Positions 46,594-56,917 of a stretch of 64,000 nt of DNA are shown here, in pieces; positions within the stretch are counted from its first letter, which is position 1; every line of letters begins with the position of its first letter. Both the position numbers and the translations under genes were made by a program. Under the pieces are notes generated by a model. It worked only from the letters and a program-made list of their open reading frames with translations, had not been told where the DNA came from and ran no database searches. Source of the stretch: Gammaproteobacteria bacterium HGW-Gammaproteobacteria-2 (GTDB taxonomy: Bacteria > Pseudomonadota > Gammaproteobacteria > Xanthomonadales > Xanthomonadaceae); contig PGZE01000032.1 of assembly GCA_002840015.1 (NCBI GenBank), forward strand, positions 1 to 64,000, in the 5' to 3' direction.

Positions 46594-46702
46594 TCGACGA
46601 AGTTGCCACCCTGCACTCGCCGATAATTCGACCGCTGAGCGTTTGCGCGCTACGATCTGGCGGTGTCACCTGCGTAACGTGCTTGCGTACAACGGAGGCC
46701 TA

Positions 46703-47824
46703 ATGACACTAACTGGCCCGCTGAAAACACAAGTCGAACGCCTGCTGAGTGGCGCCGATGTGTGCATCGATGGCACGCGTCCATGGGACATACAGGTGCA
46801 CGAGCCGCGGTTTTACGCCCGCCTGATCGCGCAAGGCTCGTTCGGGCTGGGTGAGAGCTACATGGATGGCTGGTGGGACACCCAGGATCTGGATGGCCTG
46901 CTGTACCGACTGCTGAACGCGCGGCTGGAACAGCGCCGGCCTGGCTTTGCAGCGCTGTGCAGTTGGCTGCGCGCGCTGCTGGTCAATGAACAAAGCCGTC
47001 GCCGCAGTTTCGCGGTCGGGCAACGCCATTACGACATCGGCAACGAGCTGTATCGCGCCATGCTGGGCCAACGCATGGTCTACAGCTGCGGCTATTGGGC
47101 GGTGGCCGATACGCTCGACAAAGCCCAGGAAGCCAAACTCGACCTGGTATGTCGCAAACTGATGCTGCAACCGGGCCAGCGCCTGCTCGATATCGGCTGC
47201 GGCTGGGGCGAACTGCTGAAATTTGCCGCCGAGCGCTATGGTGTGAGTGGTGTCGGGGTGACCATCTCGCGCGAGCAGGCCGAATATGCGCAGCGTCTGT
47301 GCGCCGATCTGCCGGTGGAAATCCGCCTGTGCGACTACCGCGAGATGGAAGGCACATTCGATCGCGTCGCCTCGATCGGCATGTTTGAACACGTCGGCGT
47401 GCGCAACTACGCGCGGTTCTTTACCCAGGTGCGCAGCCACTTGCGTGAACAGGGGCTGGCCCTGCTGCACACCATCGGCAGCAACGTCTCGCATAGCCAC
47501 ACCGACCCGTGGATCGGCAAATACATCTTTCCCAACTCGATGCTGCCTTCGGCTGCGCAAATCACCCGCGCCATGGAACGACGGCTGGTGATCGAAGACT
47601 GGCACAACTTCGGCACTGATTACGACCGCACCTTGCACGCCTGGCGCTGCAATATCGAAGCGGCGTGGGAGCGGCTGTCGAACGTCCCCGACGAGCGTTT
47701 CCGGCGCATGTGGCGCTACTACCTGGCAGCATCGATGGGACTGTTTCGCAGTCGTCGCGGTCACGTCTGGCAGCTGGTTCTTTCGCCTACCGGCGTACCC
47801 GGTGGTTACCGCGCGCCGCGTTGA
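46703..47824 (+). CDS. cfa: Cyclopropane-fatty-acyl-phospholipid synthase
   Basis: This 373-residue enzyme transfers a methylene from SAM to unsaturated acyl chains in membrane lipid, improving acid and stress tolerance. SAM motif LDIGCGWGELLKFAA is near residues 162-176. YDIGNELYRAMLGQRMVYSCGYW (split over residues 108-130) and the C-terminal ITRAMERRLVIEDWHNFG are typical. GGAGG precedes ATG 46703; the earlier ATG at 46643 is not supported. Confidence 0.94.
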   Translation: MTLTGPLKTQVERLLSGADVCIDGTRPWDIQVHEPRFYARLIAQGSFGLGESYMDGWWDTQDLDGLLYRLLNARLEQRRPGFAALCSWLRALLVNEQSRRRSFAVGQRHYDIGNELYRAMLGQRMVYSCGYWAVADTLDKAQEAKLDLVCRKLMLQPGQRLLDIGCGWGELLKFAAERYGVSGVGVTISREQAEYAQRLCADLPVEIRLCDYREMEGTFDRVASIGMFEHVGVRNYARFFTQVRSHLREQGLALLHTIGSNVSHSHTDPWIGKYIFPNSMLPSAAQITRAMERRLVIEDWHNFGTDYDRTLHAWRCNIEAAWERLSNVPDERFRRMWRYYLAASMGLFRSRRGHVWQLVLSPTGVPGGYRAPR

Positions 47825-47872
47825 AGCGTATTTGTGTATGTCCTGTCGGCCGGACAATTCGAGCATGTGCAT

Positions 47873-48241
47873 TCAACGCTTCAGGAATGCCCCGCTCAAG
47901 GTGAGACCACAATCGAATACCCGATAATCGCAGGTGAGCTCCTCGCCTGCGGCGATGTCTCGTGCCGCGTAGTTGCAGCCATCACGCTCCACCAGGTTGG
48001 GCGTATCGGAGTGGTTCATGTAGCGCGCGTTGTCGAGATTGACCACGATGCCGATACCCTCGGCCAGGTAGCCGAAATGGCTCAGGAATTCTGCAAACGG
48101 CGCCGGATGCGGGCCCGGCGGCACCACCACCTCGGTAAGTGAGTGCCAACGCCAAACGCAGCACCCCGCACGCAAGGGTTGTGTGGTGAACAGACCCAGC
48201 CCATACGTCGAGCTACGGACAATGGTATCGATCAGCAACAT
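47873..48241 (-). CDS. SET-domain protein, 122 residues
   Basis: This small SET-domain protein carries the protein lysine methyltransferase fold. The SAM- and product-binding core is visible as ARYMNHSDTPNL (near residues 72-83) and GEELTCDYRVFD (near 98-109), with GLGLFTTQPL at the N-terminus. Bacterial stand-alone SET proteins are widespread, but their substrates are largely unknown. It is convergent with cfa. Confidence 0.85.
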   Translation of the reverse strand: MLLIDTIVRSSTYGLGLFTTQPLRAGCCVWRWHSLTEVVVPPGPHPAPFAEFLSHFGYLAEGIGIVVNLDNARYMNHSDTPNLVERDGCNYAARDIAAGEELTCDYRVFDCGLTLSGAFLKR

Positions 48242-48402
48242 CAGCGGACTCTTGTGGCAAGGGATGCGCAGGAAAAGCGGTAGATTGTATCCGTACTTGC
48301 ATACTGCTAAACCGAATATGCAGGTTTACGAGAATTACTTGAATAGCTACGAACGGACCGCCAGCATATGCCCATCACCCATACCGACAGCACACCTGCC
48401 GC

Positions 48403-49566
48403 ATGACCCCCTCCCTGTACGGCATCACAGTACTCGAACTATCACGCGTTCTGGCCGGCCCCTGGTGCGGAATGACCTTGGCTGATCTGGGCGCGGATGT
48501 AATCAAGCTCGAACCCTTCGGCGGTGATGACACGCGCGGACTCGGGCCACCGTTCCGCGATGGCATGTCGGCCTACTTCGCCTGCTGCAACCGCAACAAG
48601 CGTTCGTTGGCAATCGATCTGCTCGCGCCGGGAGCGGCAGCAGTGATTGCTAAGCTGGCGACACATGCAGACGTGGTGATCGAAAATTACCGCACCGGGA
48701 CAGCGGAAAAACTTGGGGTTGGTTACCAGCAACTGGCAGCAATCAATCCGCGCATTATCTATTGCTCGATTTCCGGCTATGGCCGCAGCGGTATTGGCGC
48801 ACAGTGGCCGGGATACGATTTTGTGGTACAGGCCGAAGCCGGCTTGATGGCAATCACTGGCCCGGCTGACGGCGAACCGAGCAAGGTCGGTGTAGCCCTG
48901 GTGGACCTGATGACCGGGCAGAACGCGGTGATCGCCATCCTGGCGGCACTACGCGCCCGCGAGCACAGCGGCCTGGGCCAATGCATTGATGTGTCGTTGT
49001 TCGATACCCAACTGCAATCGCTCTCCAATGTAGCCAGCAGTGTCTGCTTCACTGGCGAGGATGCGCGTCGCTACGGTAATGCTCACGCCAGTATCGTGCC
49101 CTATCAGAGCTTTCACGCCAGCGATGGTGACTTTGTGCTGGCCGTAGCCAGTGACAAGCTATGGCAGCAACTGTGCGAAACCCTGGCACAACCGCAATGG
49201 CTCATCGACCCGCAATTTTGCGACAACGCCGCACGGGTGCATAACCGCGACGTAGTGTGCGCAGCACTGGCAGAATTGTTCAGCGCCCAGCCGGTGCAAT
49301 ATTGGCTCGATGCCATGGCCAGTGCGGGTGTGCCGGCGGCACGGGTAAACACGGTAAAACAAGCGCTGGAACATCCAGTGGCACATGATCGTGATATGCG
49401 TATCGCAATTGACGGCATTCCTCTGGTCGGTAGCCCGCTGAAGTTGTCAGGCACGCCGGTGCGTTATCAACGGCCACCGCCAGCACTCGGTGAGCACACC
49501 GACGAAGTGCTGGCGGAACTGGGCCTGGATGCCAGCGCATTGCGAAGCGATGGCATTGTGCGTTGA
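48403..49566 (+). CDS. CaiB/BaiF-type CoA-transferase (family III)
   Basis: This 387-residue enzyme moves CoA between carboxylic acids. Diagnostic blocks are VLELSRVLAGPWCGMTLADLGADVIKLE near residues 10-37 (split), the catalytic Asp in GVALVDLMTG near 164-173, and ARVNTVKQALEHPVAHDRDM near the C-terminus. The substrate cannot be told; neighbours give no pathway hint. It converges on ppiD with 28 bases between stops. Confidence 0.9.
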   Translation: MTPSLYGITVLELSRVLAGPWCGMTLADLGADVIKLEPFGGDDTRGLGPPFRDGMSAYFACCNRNKRSLAIDLLAPGAAAVIAKLATHADVVIENYRTGTAEKLGVGYQQLAAINPRIIYCSISGYGRSGIGAQWPGYDFVVQAEAGLMAITGPADGEPSKVGVALVDLMTGQNAVIAILAALRAREHSGLGQCIDVSLFDTQLQSLSNVASSVCFTGEDARRYGNAHASIVPYQSFHASDGDFVLAVASDKLWQQLCETLAQPQWLIDPQFCDNAARVHNRDVVCAALAELFSAQPVQYWLDAMASAGVPAARVNTVKQALEHPVAHDRDMRIAIDGIPLVGSPLKLSGTPVRYQRPPPALGEHTDEVLAELGLDASALRSDGIVR

Positions 49567-49594
49567 GTCAAAACGATACGTTGCAAGCCGTCGT

Positions 49595-51499
49595 TTACAA
49601 ACGCTCTTCAGCCACCTGTACCGGAAACTGCTTGCGCAACTCGCTGATGAAGGCACGCGTCTCGACCTCTCCACGCGAACCGGCAATTTGCTGACGCAGC
49701 ATGTCAAGCTGTGCTTGCGGCAACTCGCCAACGACGCCATCGGTGACCGACAACACCTGCAGCAACGCGAATCGGCCGCCGCCCAACTCAGCCATACCAA
49801 GACTTGCGGCATCCTCAGTCGGGTGCGGAAGCTTGAACGCCTCCTCGACAATTGACGGCGCTGGCGAACTGGCATTGCGGGACACTTTTTCGGCAGTACT
49901 CACCGTACCACTGGTATCGGTGGCCAACTGCTCAAAACTTTCGCCCTTGCGTGCGCGTTCCAACAACGCTGTGGCCTTGGCCTCGCCTGCTTCGCGCGCA
50001 CGCTGCAAACGCACCGCGCCATCGGCATCAGCGCGCACTGCATCAAAGGGTTTTGGCTCGGCGGGGACGTGCTCGGTTACGCGAATCACCGCGATGTGTT
50101 CCGGGCCAAGCTCAATCGGATCACTGGCTGCACCGGAGACCAGATCGGGCGAAAACGCAGCGCGAATAATAGCCGGGTCACCGGCCAGTCCTTCGCCTCC
50201 AGCACGGGTCATCGGACCCGCACGCGATACGGTCAAGCCCAACTCCGCAGCAGCGGCACTAAGCGAGTTGGGATCGCGAATCACGGAGTCCATCAGTCGC
50301 CCGGATGCCTCGGAGAATCGGCGCTCACGCTCGGCCTGACGTGCCTCCAATGCCAACTCGTCACGCACTTGCTCAAATGGCATTTCGCTACCAGCCTTGA
50401 TCTCGCGAACCGTGATGATGTGAAAGCCATCCTCGCCACGCACCGGATCACTGACCGTATTCACAGGCAAAGTGAAAAGCGCATCGTCAAACGCCGGAAA
50501 TGCGCCACCCTTTTGCATCCAACCCAAATCGCCACCGGCCGATTTGGAACCGACATCATCAGAGGATTCACGCGCAAGCGCGGCAAAATCGCCACCCTCG
50601 GCACGCGCCTTGGCAACCAGCGTTTCGGCACGTGCACGGGCGTCGGCTACCGCTTGCTCATCGGCATCCTTGTCTAAAGCAACGAGAATATGTGAAGCCA
50701 GTCGCTCCTCAGGCTCGACAAATCGCGCCTGATTCTCGTCGTAACGCGCGCGCAGGGTTGCCTCATCAATGACGCCATCGATTGTGAGGTCAGCACCTTT
50801 GAGCTCAACGTATTCAATCGAAACTTTTTCGTCGGTGAGAAAAGCGCTCTTGTTGGCTTCGTACCAGGTACGCAGTTCTTCTTCGCTCGGCGCACTCTCA
50901 TCAACCGGCGGTGGCACATCAAGCAGCTTGAGATCGCGCGTTTGATTGCCCAACTGCAACAGCAACTCGACCTCTTTCATCGAAACCACGGCGCTTGATG
51001 CGATTTGTTGTGGAACAGCGCCCACCGTGAGATCACGGCGCACCATGGCATCAAAACCTGGTGCCGACAAACCTTGCATGCTCAACACCAGGCGGTACTG
51101 ATCGGGATTGAACTCGCCATCAACCTGAAACGCAGGAATACCCGTGATTTCGCGGCGAACCAGGGTATCGACAGCGACGATGCCATCACGCTCGGCAGCG
51201 GCGAGCAACAGTTCTTCGTCAATCATGCGATCAAGAATCTGACGCTTGACCAAAGGATTCTCAAACTCTCTGGAATCAAACGCTTCACCCTGTTGTCGGC
51301 GCTGTGCGGCGCGCTCCTGCTCCAGGCGTTCACGAAATGCCTGTTGCAAAATCTCGCGATCACCGACCTTGGCAACCCAAGTCTGCACACGCGCCGAAAA
51401 GTAATCGTTGATGCCCAGAAATGCGAACGGAATGATCAATATTCCGACGATGATGCCAGCGAACCAGCCTGTGGTCTTTTCGCGCAATTTCTGAAGCAT
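49595..51499 (-). CDS. ppiD: Periplasmic folding chaperone PpiD (parvulin-type)
   Basis: This 634-residue protein is anchored by one N-terminal helix (residues 11-33, GWFAGIIVGILIIPFAFLG) with a large periplasmic part. SurA-like helical regions flank a parvulin PPIase domain (ASHILVALDKD, then DLGWMQKGGAFPAFDDALF, near residues 265-355). PpiD sits at the SecYEG exit and helps new exported proteins fold. ATG 51499 is chosen; upstream in-frame sequence is tRNA-Asp. It closes the classic lon-hupB-ppiD order. Confidence 0.93.
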   Translation of the reverse strand: MLQKLREKTTGWFAGIIVGILIIPFAFLGINDYFSARVQTWVAKVGDREILQQAFRERLEQERAAQRRQQGEAFDSREFENPLVKRQILDRMIDEELLLAAAERDGIVAVDTLVRREITGIPAFQVDGEFNPDQYRLVLSMQGLSAPGFDAMVRRDLTVGAVPQQIASSAVVSMKEVELLLQLGNQTRDLKLLDVPPPVDESAPSEEELRTWYEANKSAFLTDEKVSIEYVELKGADLTIDGVIDEATLRARYDENQARFVEPEERLASHILVALDKDADEQAVADARARAETLVAKARAEGGDFAALARESSDDVGSKSAGGDLGWMQKGGAFPAFDDALFTLPVNTVSDPVRGEDGFHIITVREIKAGSEMPFEQVRDELALEARQAERERRFSEASGRLMDSVIRDPNSLSAAAAELGLTVSRAGPMTRAGGEGLAGDPAIIRAAFSPDLVSGAASDPIELGPEHIAVIRVTEHVPAEPKPFDAVRADADGAVRLQRAREAGEAKATALLERARKGESFEQLATDTSGTVSTAEKVSRNASSPAPSIVEEAFKLPHPTEDAASLGMAELGGGRFALLQVLSVTDGVVGELPQAQLDMLRQQIAGSRGEVETRAFISELRKQFPVQVAEERL

Positions 51500-51560
51500 G
51501 GTCTGAATCCGTAAGCAATTCGGGATGTGAATCGTAACCGTGATAAAAAACGCTTGCCAC

Positions 51561-51588
51561 AAAAAACGAAGGCGCCTTGCGGCGCCCT
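51561..51588 (-). terminator. Rho-independent terminator after tRNA-Asp
   Basis: On the minus strand the stem AGGGCGCC/GGCGCCTT (8 bp, one G-U pair, GCAA loop) is followed by TTCG and then six Ts. It ends the hupB-tRNA-Asp transcript before ppiD. Confidence 0.85.
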
Positions 51589-51596
51589 CGGAAACA

Positions 51597-51673
51597 TGGC
51601 GGAGTGGACGGGACTCGAACCCGCGACCCCCGGCGTGACAGGCCGGTATTCTAACCGACTGAACTACCACTCC
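51597..51673 (-). tRNA. tRNA-Asp (GTC)
   Basis: The 77-base cloverleaf has acceptor GGAGTGG/CCACTCC, anticodon loop CTGTCAC giving GTC, T-arm GCGGGTTCGAGTCCCGT and an encoded CCA. It begins six bases after the hupB stop, so it may be processed from the hupB transcript. Confidence 0.97.
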
Positions 51674-51679
51674 GCGTGA

Positions 51680-51952
51680 TCAGTTTACTGCATCCTTGAG
51701 CGCTTTACCAGCCTTGAAAGCAGGAACTTTTGAAGCCTTGATCTTGATCGTTTCACCCGTACGCGGGTTACGGCCGGTGCGGGCACCACGCTTGCGCACT
51801 TCGAAGGTACCAAAGCCCACGAGGGTGATCGTGTTGCCTTTCTTCAGGTTCTTCTTGATTACTTCAATGGTTGCATCCAGCGCACGAGCCGCATCCGCCT
51901 TGGTCAGCTCGGCTGTTACGGCTACGGCTTCAATAAGTTCTGCTTTGTTCAT
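51680..51952 (-). CDS. hupB: DNA-binding protein HU (beta type)
   Basis: This 90-residue nucleoid protein bends and compacts DNA. The DNA-contacting arm [15 protein letters not shown] (near residues 53-67) and the GFGTFEV turn are typical. It lies directly downstream of lon as in other gammaproteobacteria; GGAG lies upstream of the ATG. The 258-base spacer to lon probably carries its own promoter. Confidence 0.96.
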   Translation of the reverse strand: MNKAELIEAVAVTAELTKADAARALDATIEVIKKNLKKGNTITLVGFGTFEVRKRGARTGRNPRTGETIKIKASKVPAFKAGKALKDAVN

Positions 51953-52210
51953 TATTTAGGACTCCCTGAACGAGTTCTTCCACAGTTGTTTGCAACCAGG
52001 TTGGTGCCGCAACGCCCCTTCGACAAACTCCCCGATCGACCTTTGCGTGATGCCTGCCCGTTGCCAAGCAACGCATCACGACTGCCGCGATTTATACCAG
52101 TGCCAAGCCCGGCACGCAACAGCACGGGCCTGTATTCATGCGGTTTTCGGCGTTTTTCTTCGTTCCGGCAGTGCTTTCAATTGCGTACCCGACAGCAATG
52201 CTGGCGAACC

Positions 52211-54646
52211 TCAATGTGCGCGCACTACATCCGGGTCGGTTTTTGCCTTGCCCTCGACGGCATCGCCGACCGCTACTACCTGTTCTTTTTGAACCGCCGG
52301 TTTGAGCGGATGTTCGAGTGCAATATCAAGCACTTCATCGATCCAACGCACGGGCACGATATCAAGACCTGCCGTCACATTCTTCGGGATGTCAGCCAGG
52401 TCTTTGCTGTTTTCTTCGGGGATCAAAACCTTGCTGATTCCGCCGCGCAACGCTGCAAGCAATTTCTCCTTGAGCCCACCTATGGGCAATACGCGGCCAC
52501 GCAGGGTGATTTCGCCGGTCATCGCCACATCGGAACGGATCGGCACCTTGGATAAGACCGATACCAGCGCAGTGACCATCGCCACGCCGGCGCTCGGACC
52601 ATCCTTCGGCGTTGCACCTTCGGGTACGTGGATATGGATGTCGTGCTTTTGATGAAAATCAGGATCAAGGCCCAGACGCTCGGCACGCGCACGGACCACC
52701 GACAACGCCGCCTTGGCCGATTCCTGCATGACATCACCGAGCTGGCCAGTGAGTGTCAACAAGCCCTTGCCGGGCAGCAATGCCGCCTCGATCTGCAGCA
52801 GGTCGCCACCGACTTCGGTCCACGCCAAGCCGGTTACCAGGCCGATTTCGTTGGCCTGTTCGGCGCGACCAAAATCGACACGCCGAACTCCCAGGTAATG
52901 GCCGAGATTTCGCGGTGTCACCTGCACGCCCTTGCCACGCTTGCGCTTGTTCTCCTGCGCACCGGCGAGCGCCACTTCGGTGACCACTTTGCGACAGATC
53001 TTGGAGATTTCTCGCTCCAGGTTTCGCACACCCGACTCGCGTGTGTAATAACGCACGATGTCGCGCAAGGCTGCGTCGCTGATCTTGAGCTCATCGATCG
53101 CCAGCCCATTGCCCTTGAGCTGCTTTGGCATGAGGTATTGCTGCGCGATATTGAGTTTTTCATCCTCGGTGTAACCGGGGATACGAATCACTTCCATGCG
53201 ATCAAGCAACGGGCCGGGAATGTTCAGCGAGTTGGCCGTCGCAACGAACATCACTTCCGACAGATCCAGATCAACCTCAAGGTAATGGTCATTGAAGGTG
53301 TGGTTCTGCTCCGGGTCGAGCACTTCCAGCAATGCTGACGAGGGATCGCCACGAAAATCCATGCTCATCTTGTCGATTTCATCGAGCATGAACAACGCAT
53401 TGCGTGAGCCCACCTTGCTGAGGTTCTGCACAATCCGGCCCGGCATCGAACCGATATACGTGCGCCGGTGGCCACGAATCTCGGCTTCATCACGCACGCC
53501 GCCCAGGCTCATGCGCACAAACTTGCGATTGGTGGCCTTTGCGATGGATTGCCCAAGCGAGGTCTTGCCAACACCGGGTGGGCCAACCAGGCACAGAATC
53601 GGGCCCTTCATCTGCTTCACCCGCTGCTGTACCGCGAGGTACTCAAGGATGCGTTCCTTGACCTTCTCCAGCCCATAATGATCGGTATCCAGCACGCTCT
53701 GCGCGGCCTTTAGATCGCGCCGCACCTTGGTGCGTTTCTTCCAGGGCACACCCAGCAGCCAGTCAATGTAGTTGCGCACCACAGCGGCTTCAGCCGACAT
53801 CGGCGACATCTGCTTGAGCTTGTTCAACTCCGCCTTGGCCTTGGCCGCCACGGGCTTGGGCATGCCCGCTTCGGCCAGCTTGCGGGTCAGTTCCTCGATT
53901 TCATTGCCGCCCTCTTCCTCGCCAAGCTCCTTCTGGATCGCCTTCATCTGTTCGTTGAGGTAATACTCGCGCTGGCTTTTCTCCATCTGCGACTTGACCC
54001 GGCCACGAATCCGCTTTTCCAGTTGTTGCACGTCGATTTCGCCATCGACAAATCCGATCAGCAATTCCAGTCGCGCGCCTACCTCCAGTGTCTCCAACAG
54101 GCGTTGCTTGTCCGCCAGGCGTACGCCCAGGTGCGCTGCCACGGTATCGGCCAGCCGGCTCGGATCGTCAATCCCGGACAAGGTGCCAAGCAACTCGGGT
54201 GGCAGCTTGCGATTCATCTTGATGTACTGCTCAAACAGCGACATCAAAGAACGCACCGTGACCTCGATTTCACGCTCATTACGCTCAAGCGTGGACTCGA
54301 TCTCCTTCACTGCACAGCCAAGGCCGACGTCAGATTCCTTGAAATCGGAAACGCTGACGCGCGACACCCCCTCGACCAATACCTTGATGGTGCCATCGGG
54401 CAACTTGAGCAACTGCAGCACCTGCGCCAGCGTGCCAATGGTGAACAGATCCTTCGCCTCGGGATCATCGATATCCGGGCTGGTCTGCGCCACCAGCACG
54501 ATACGACGATCACCGTCCATCGCTTTCTCCAACGCACGCACTGATTTGTCACGGCCGACAAAAAGCGGAATCACCATATGCGGGTACACCACCACGTCAC
54601 GCAGTGGCAGCACCGGAAGATTCAAGGATTCAGTGGAATTACTCAT
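52211..54646 (-). CDS. lon: ATP-dependent Lon protease
   Basis: This 811-residue AAA+ serine protease degrades misfolded and regulatory proteins. The N-terminal substrate domain opens with [20 protein letters not shown]. The ATPase core has P-loop GPPGVGKTS near 355 and the Walker B MFLLDEIDK-type MLDEIDK near 415. The protease domain has the catalytic Ser in DGPSAGVAM near 680 and the Lys in [10 protein letters not shown] near 722. Start is ATG 54646 with GGAGAGG upstream. A heat-shock-type promoter lies about 130 bases upstream. Confidence 0.96.
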   Translation of the reverse strand: MSNSTESLNLPVLPLRDVVVYPHMVIPLFVGRDKSVRALEKAMDGDRRIVLVAQTSPDIDDPEAKDLFTIGTLAQVLQLLKLPDGTIKVLVEGVSRVSVSDFKESDVGLGCAVKEIESTLERNEREIEVTVRSLMSLFEQYIKMNRKLPPELLGTLSGIDDPSRLADTVAAHLGVRLADKQRLLETLEVGARLELLIGFVDGEIDVQQLEKRIRGRVKSQMEKSQREYYLNEQMKAIQKELGEEEGGNEIEELTRKLAEAGMPKPVAAKAKAELNKLKQMSPMSAEAAVVRNYIDWLLGVPWKKRTKVRRDLKAAQSVLDTDHYGLEKVKERILEYLAVQQRVKQMKGPILCLVGPPGVGKTSLGQSIAKATNRKFVRMSLGGVRDEAEIRGHRRTYIGSMPGRIVQNLSKVGSRNALFMLDEIDKMSMDFRGDPSSALLEVLDPEQNHTFNDHYLEVDLDLSEVMFVATANSLNIPGPLLDRMEVIRIPGYTEDEKLNIAQQYLMPKQLKGNGLAIDELKISDAALRDIVRYYTRESGVRNLEREISKICRKVVTEVALAGAQENKRKRGKGVQVTPRNLGHYLGVRRVDFGRAEQANEIGLVTGLAWTEVGGDLLQIEAALLPGKGLLTLTGQLGDVMQESAKAALSVVRARAERLGLDPDFHQKHDIHIHVPEGATPKDGPSAGVAMVTALVSVLSKVPIRSDVAMTGEITLRGRVLPIGGLKEKLLAALRGGISKVLIPEENSKDLADIPKNVTAGLDIVPVRWIDEVLDIALEHPLKPAVQKEQVVAVGDAVEGKAKTDPDVVRAH

Positions 54647-54778
54647 GATTACCTCTCCTGACGACTCGACTCGATGCCGGTGACTGACATTATGGCAACC
54701 AGATGCCTGAACGCTCAGATTACCGACACAAGTAACGGCGACGGGCCGCAATACGGGCCGTCGATGATCTGTTTCCAG

Positions 54779-54807
54779 TAATGGGGCTTCGCTGCAAGGC
54801 TTGCAAG
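54779..54807 (-). promoter_or_regulatory. Sigma-32-type heat-shock promoter candidate for lon
   Basis: On the minus strand CTTGCAA (54801-54807), 14 bases, then CCCCATTA (54779-54786) matches the heat-shock consensus CTTGAAA-N11-16-CCCCAT-T closely. It lies between the clpX terminator and lon, where lon is heat-induced in E. coli. Confidence 0.65.
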
Positions 54808-54815
54808 CCGTAACC

Positions 54816-54850
54816 CGAAAATAGACAAGGCGCCCCGAAGAACGCCTTGT
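54816..54850 (-). terminator. Terminator after clpX
   Basis: A perfect 8-bp stem ACAAGGCG/CGCCTTGT (54825-54832 and 54843-54850) is followed on the minus strand by CTATTTTC. It separates clpX from the lon promoter. Confidence 0.75.
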
Positions 54851-54873
54851 TATTCAATACATTGACGAATGAA

Positions 54874-56157
54874 TTATTCGGCCGCCGCCTTCGCCTGAAC
54901 CGGCGTCCCACGGTAAATCAGGTAGGGTTCGGCCTTGTTGTTGATCACCGATTCGTCAATGACCACTTTGGAGACATTTTCCAGCGATGGCAGCTCAAAC
55001 ATCGTTTCGAGCAGTACCGACTCGATGATGGTACGTAGCCCACGGGCGCCGGTCTTGCGCTTGAGCGCTTTGGCAGCGATCGCAGCCAGTGCGTCGGGAC
55101 GCACTTCCAGCTCGACCCCTTCCATCTCGAACAATTTGCGAAACTGCTTGGTCAGTGCGTTTTTTGGCTCGGTGAGAATCTGGATCAGGGCTGATTCGTC
55201 GAGCTCTTCCAAGGTGGCGATCACCGGCAGGCGGCCAACGAACTCAGGGATCAGACCAAACTTGACCAGATCTTCCGGCTCGACGTTGGCAAATACCTCA
55301 CCCAGATCGGACTTGTTCTTCTTGCTTTTGACCGAAGCGCTGAAACCGATACCCACCGCATCACTGCTGCGCTGCTGGATGACCTTTTCCAGCCCGGAAA
55401 AGGCACCACCACAAATGAACAGGATATTACGGGTATCAACCTGCAAGAACTCCTGCTGCGGGTGCTTGCGGCCACCCTGCGGCGGCACCGAGGCGATGGT
55501 GCCCTCGATCAGCTTGAGCAGGGCCTGTTGCACGCCCTCGCCTGAAACGTCGCGGGTGATCGACGGGTTTTCGCTCTTGCGCGAAATCTTGTCGATCTCG
55601 TCAATGTAGACGATACCCATCTGCGCCTTGTCAACGTCGTAATCGCACTTTTGCAACAGCTTCTGGATGATGTTCTCGACATCTTCGCCAACGTAACCGG
55701 CCTCAGTAAGGGTGGTGGCATCAGCGATGGTGAAGGGTACATTGAGCAGCCGCGCCAGCGTTTCGGCCAGCAGCGTTTTACCCGAGCCGGTCGGCCCGAT
55801 CATCAGGATATTGGATTTGGACAGCTCGACATCATCATTCTTTTGCCGGCTCTCAATCCGCTTGTAGTGGTTGTATACCGCCACCGAAAGGGATTTCTTG
55901 GCACGCTGCTGACCAATCACATATTGATCGAGCACCGCCATGATCTCGCGCGGCTTGGGCAGGTGGCTGCGTGCCGCCTGTGCTTTTTCTTCAAGCTCTT
56001 CGCGAATGATGTCATTGCAAAGCTCTACGCATTCATCACAGATGAATACGCTTGGCCCCGCGATCAGCTTGCGTACTTCGTGCTGGCTCTTGCCGCAAAA
56101 CGAGCAGTAAAGGACTTTGCTGCTGTCGCTGGATCGGCCCTGGCGTTCTTCGGTCAT
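54874..56157 (-). CDS. clpX: ClpX, ATPase subunit of ClpXP protease
   Basis: This 427-residue AAA+ unfoldase feeds substrates to ClpP. The N-terminal zinc domain is CSFC...CDECVELC (near residues 18-47). P-loop [12 protein letters not shown] is near 120 and Walker [11 protein letters not shown] near 183. The ClpP-contacting IGF-type loop region reads VGIGFSASV, near 272. The gene lies 104 bases after clpP on the same strand, the usual order. Confidence 0.97.
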   Translation of the reverse strand: MTEERQGRSSDSSKVLYCSFCGKSQHEVRKLIAGPSVFICDECVELCNDIIREELEEKAQAARSHLPKPREIMAVLDQYVIGQQRAKKSLSVAVYNHYKRIESRQKNDDVELSKSNILMIGPTGSGKTLLAETLARLLNVPFTIADATTLTEAGYVGEDVENIIQKLLQKCDYDVDKAQMGIVYIDEIDKISRKSENPSITRDVSGEGVQQALLKLIEGTIASVPPQGGRKHPQQEFLQVDTRNILFICGGAFSGLEKVIQQRSSDAVGIGFSASVKSKKNKSDLGEVFANVEPEDLVKFGLIPEFVGRLPVIATLEELDESALIQILTEPKNALTKQFRKLFEMEGVELEVRPDALAAIAAKALKRKTGARGLRTIIESVLLETMFELPSLENVSKVVIDESVINNKAEPYLIYRGTPVQAKAAAE

Positions 56158-56261
56158 GCTACGTGGCCCTAGGCTGGGGTCGGTCTGAGGTAGAGGATAG
56201 CACAGACGCGCTGGCCGGCCAGCAGACCGGGCAGTCGTTTGCTTACGAGCCTGTGAAGCAG

Positions 56262-56885
56262 TTATCCGGCGCGGATGCTGTCGTCCGGGCGGCGCTCAAG
56301 CACTTCGTCGATCAGGCCATAGGCCTTGGCAGCCTTGGCGTCCATGAAGTTGTCGCGGTCGGTATCGCGGGCGATGGTTTCGATCGGCTGGCCGGTATGC
56401 TGTGCCAGCACGGCGTTCAGACGGTCGCGCAGGTTCAGGATTTCACGGGTGTGAATCTCGATATCGCTGGCCTGGCCCTGGAAGCCGCCCAGCGGCTGGT
56501 GGATCATCACCCGTGTATGCGGCAGTGCGTAGCGTTTGCCGGCAGCACCGGCTGCCAGCAGCAGCGAACCCATACTGGCCGCCTGACCCACACAGATGGT
56601 GCTGACGTCCGGCTTGATGAACTGCATGGTGTCGTAGATCGCCATGCCCGAGGTCACCACGCCACCCGGCGAATTGACGTACAGGCTGATGTCCTTCTCG
56701 GGATTGTCGGCTTCGAGAAACAGCAACTGCGCAATCACCACATTGGCGACGTAGTCGTCAATCGGGCCGACCAGAAAAATCACACGCTCTTTGAGCAACC
56801 GCGAGTAGATGTCGTATGAACGCTCGCCGCGGCTGGTCTGCTCGACCACCATCGGGATCAGGTTGAGGCCCTTGATCGGGTTCAT
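56262..56885 (-). CDS. clpP: ClpP, proteolytic subunit
   Basis: This 207-residue serine peptidase forms the double-heptamer chamber used by ClpX. The catalytic triad is visible: Ser in GQAASMGS (near residue 110), His in MIHQPLGG (near 135) and Asp in the RDTDRDNFM region (near 184). Full family length. It follows tig by 32 bases. Confidence 0.97.
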   Translation of the reverse strand: MNPIKGLNLIPMVVEQTSRGERSYDIYSRLLKERVIFLVGPIDDYVANVVIAQLLFLEADNPEKDISLYVNSPGGVVTSGMAIYDTMQFIKPDVSTICVGQAASMGSLLLAAGAAGKRYALPHTRVMIHQPLGGFQGQASDIEIHTREILNLRDRLNAVLAQHTGQPIETIARDTDRDNFMDAKAAKAYGLIDEVLERRPDDSIRAG

Positions 56886-56917
56886 CTGCTACTCCTTAAC
56901 TCGAAAATCGTTTCCAC

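Noticed and set aside
51500-51670. N-terminal extension of ppiD
   Set aside because: The extra residues are a translation of tRNA-Asp and spacer; family similarity starts at ATG 51499.
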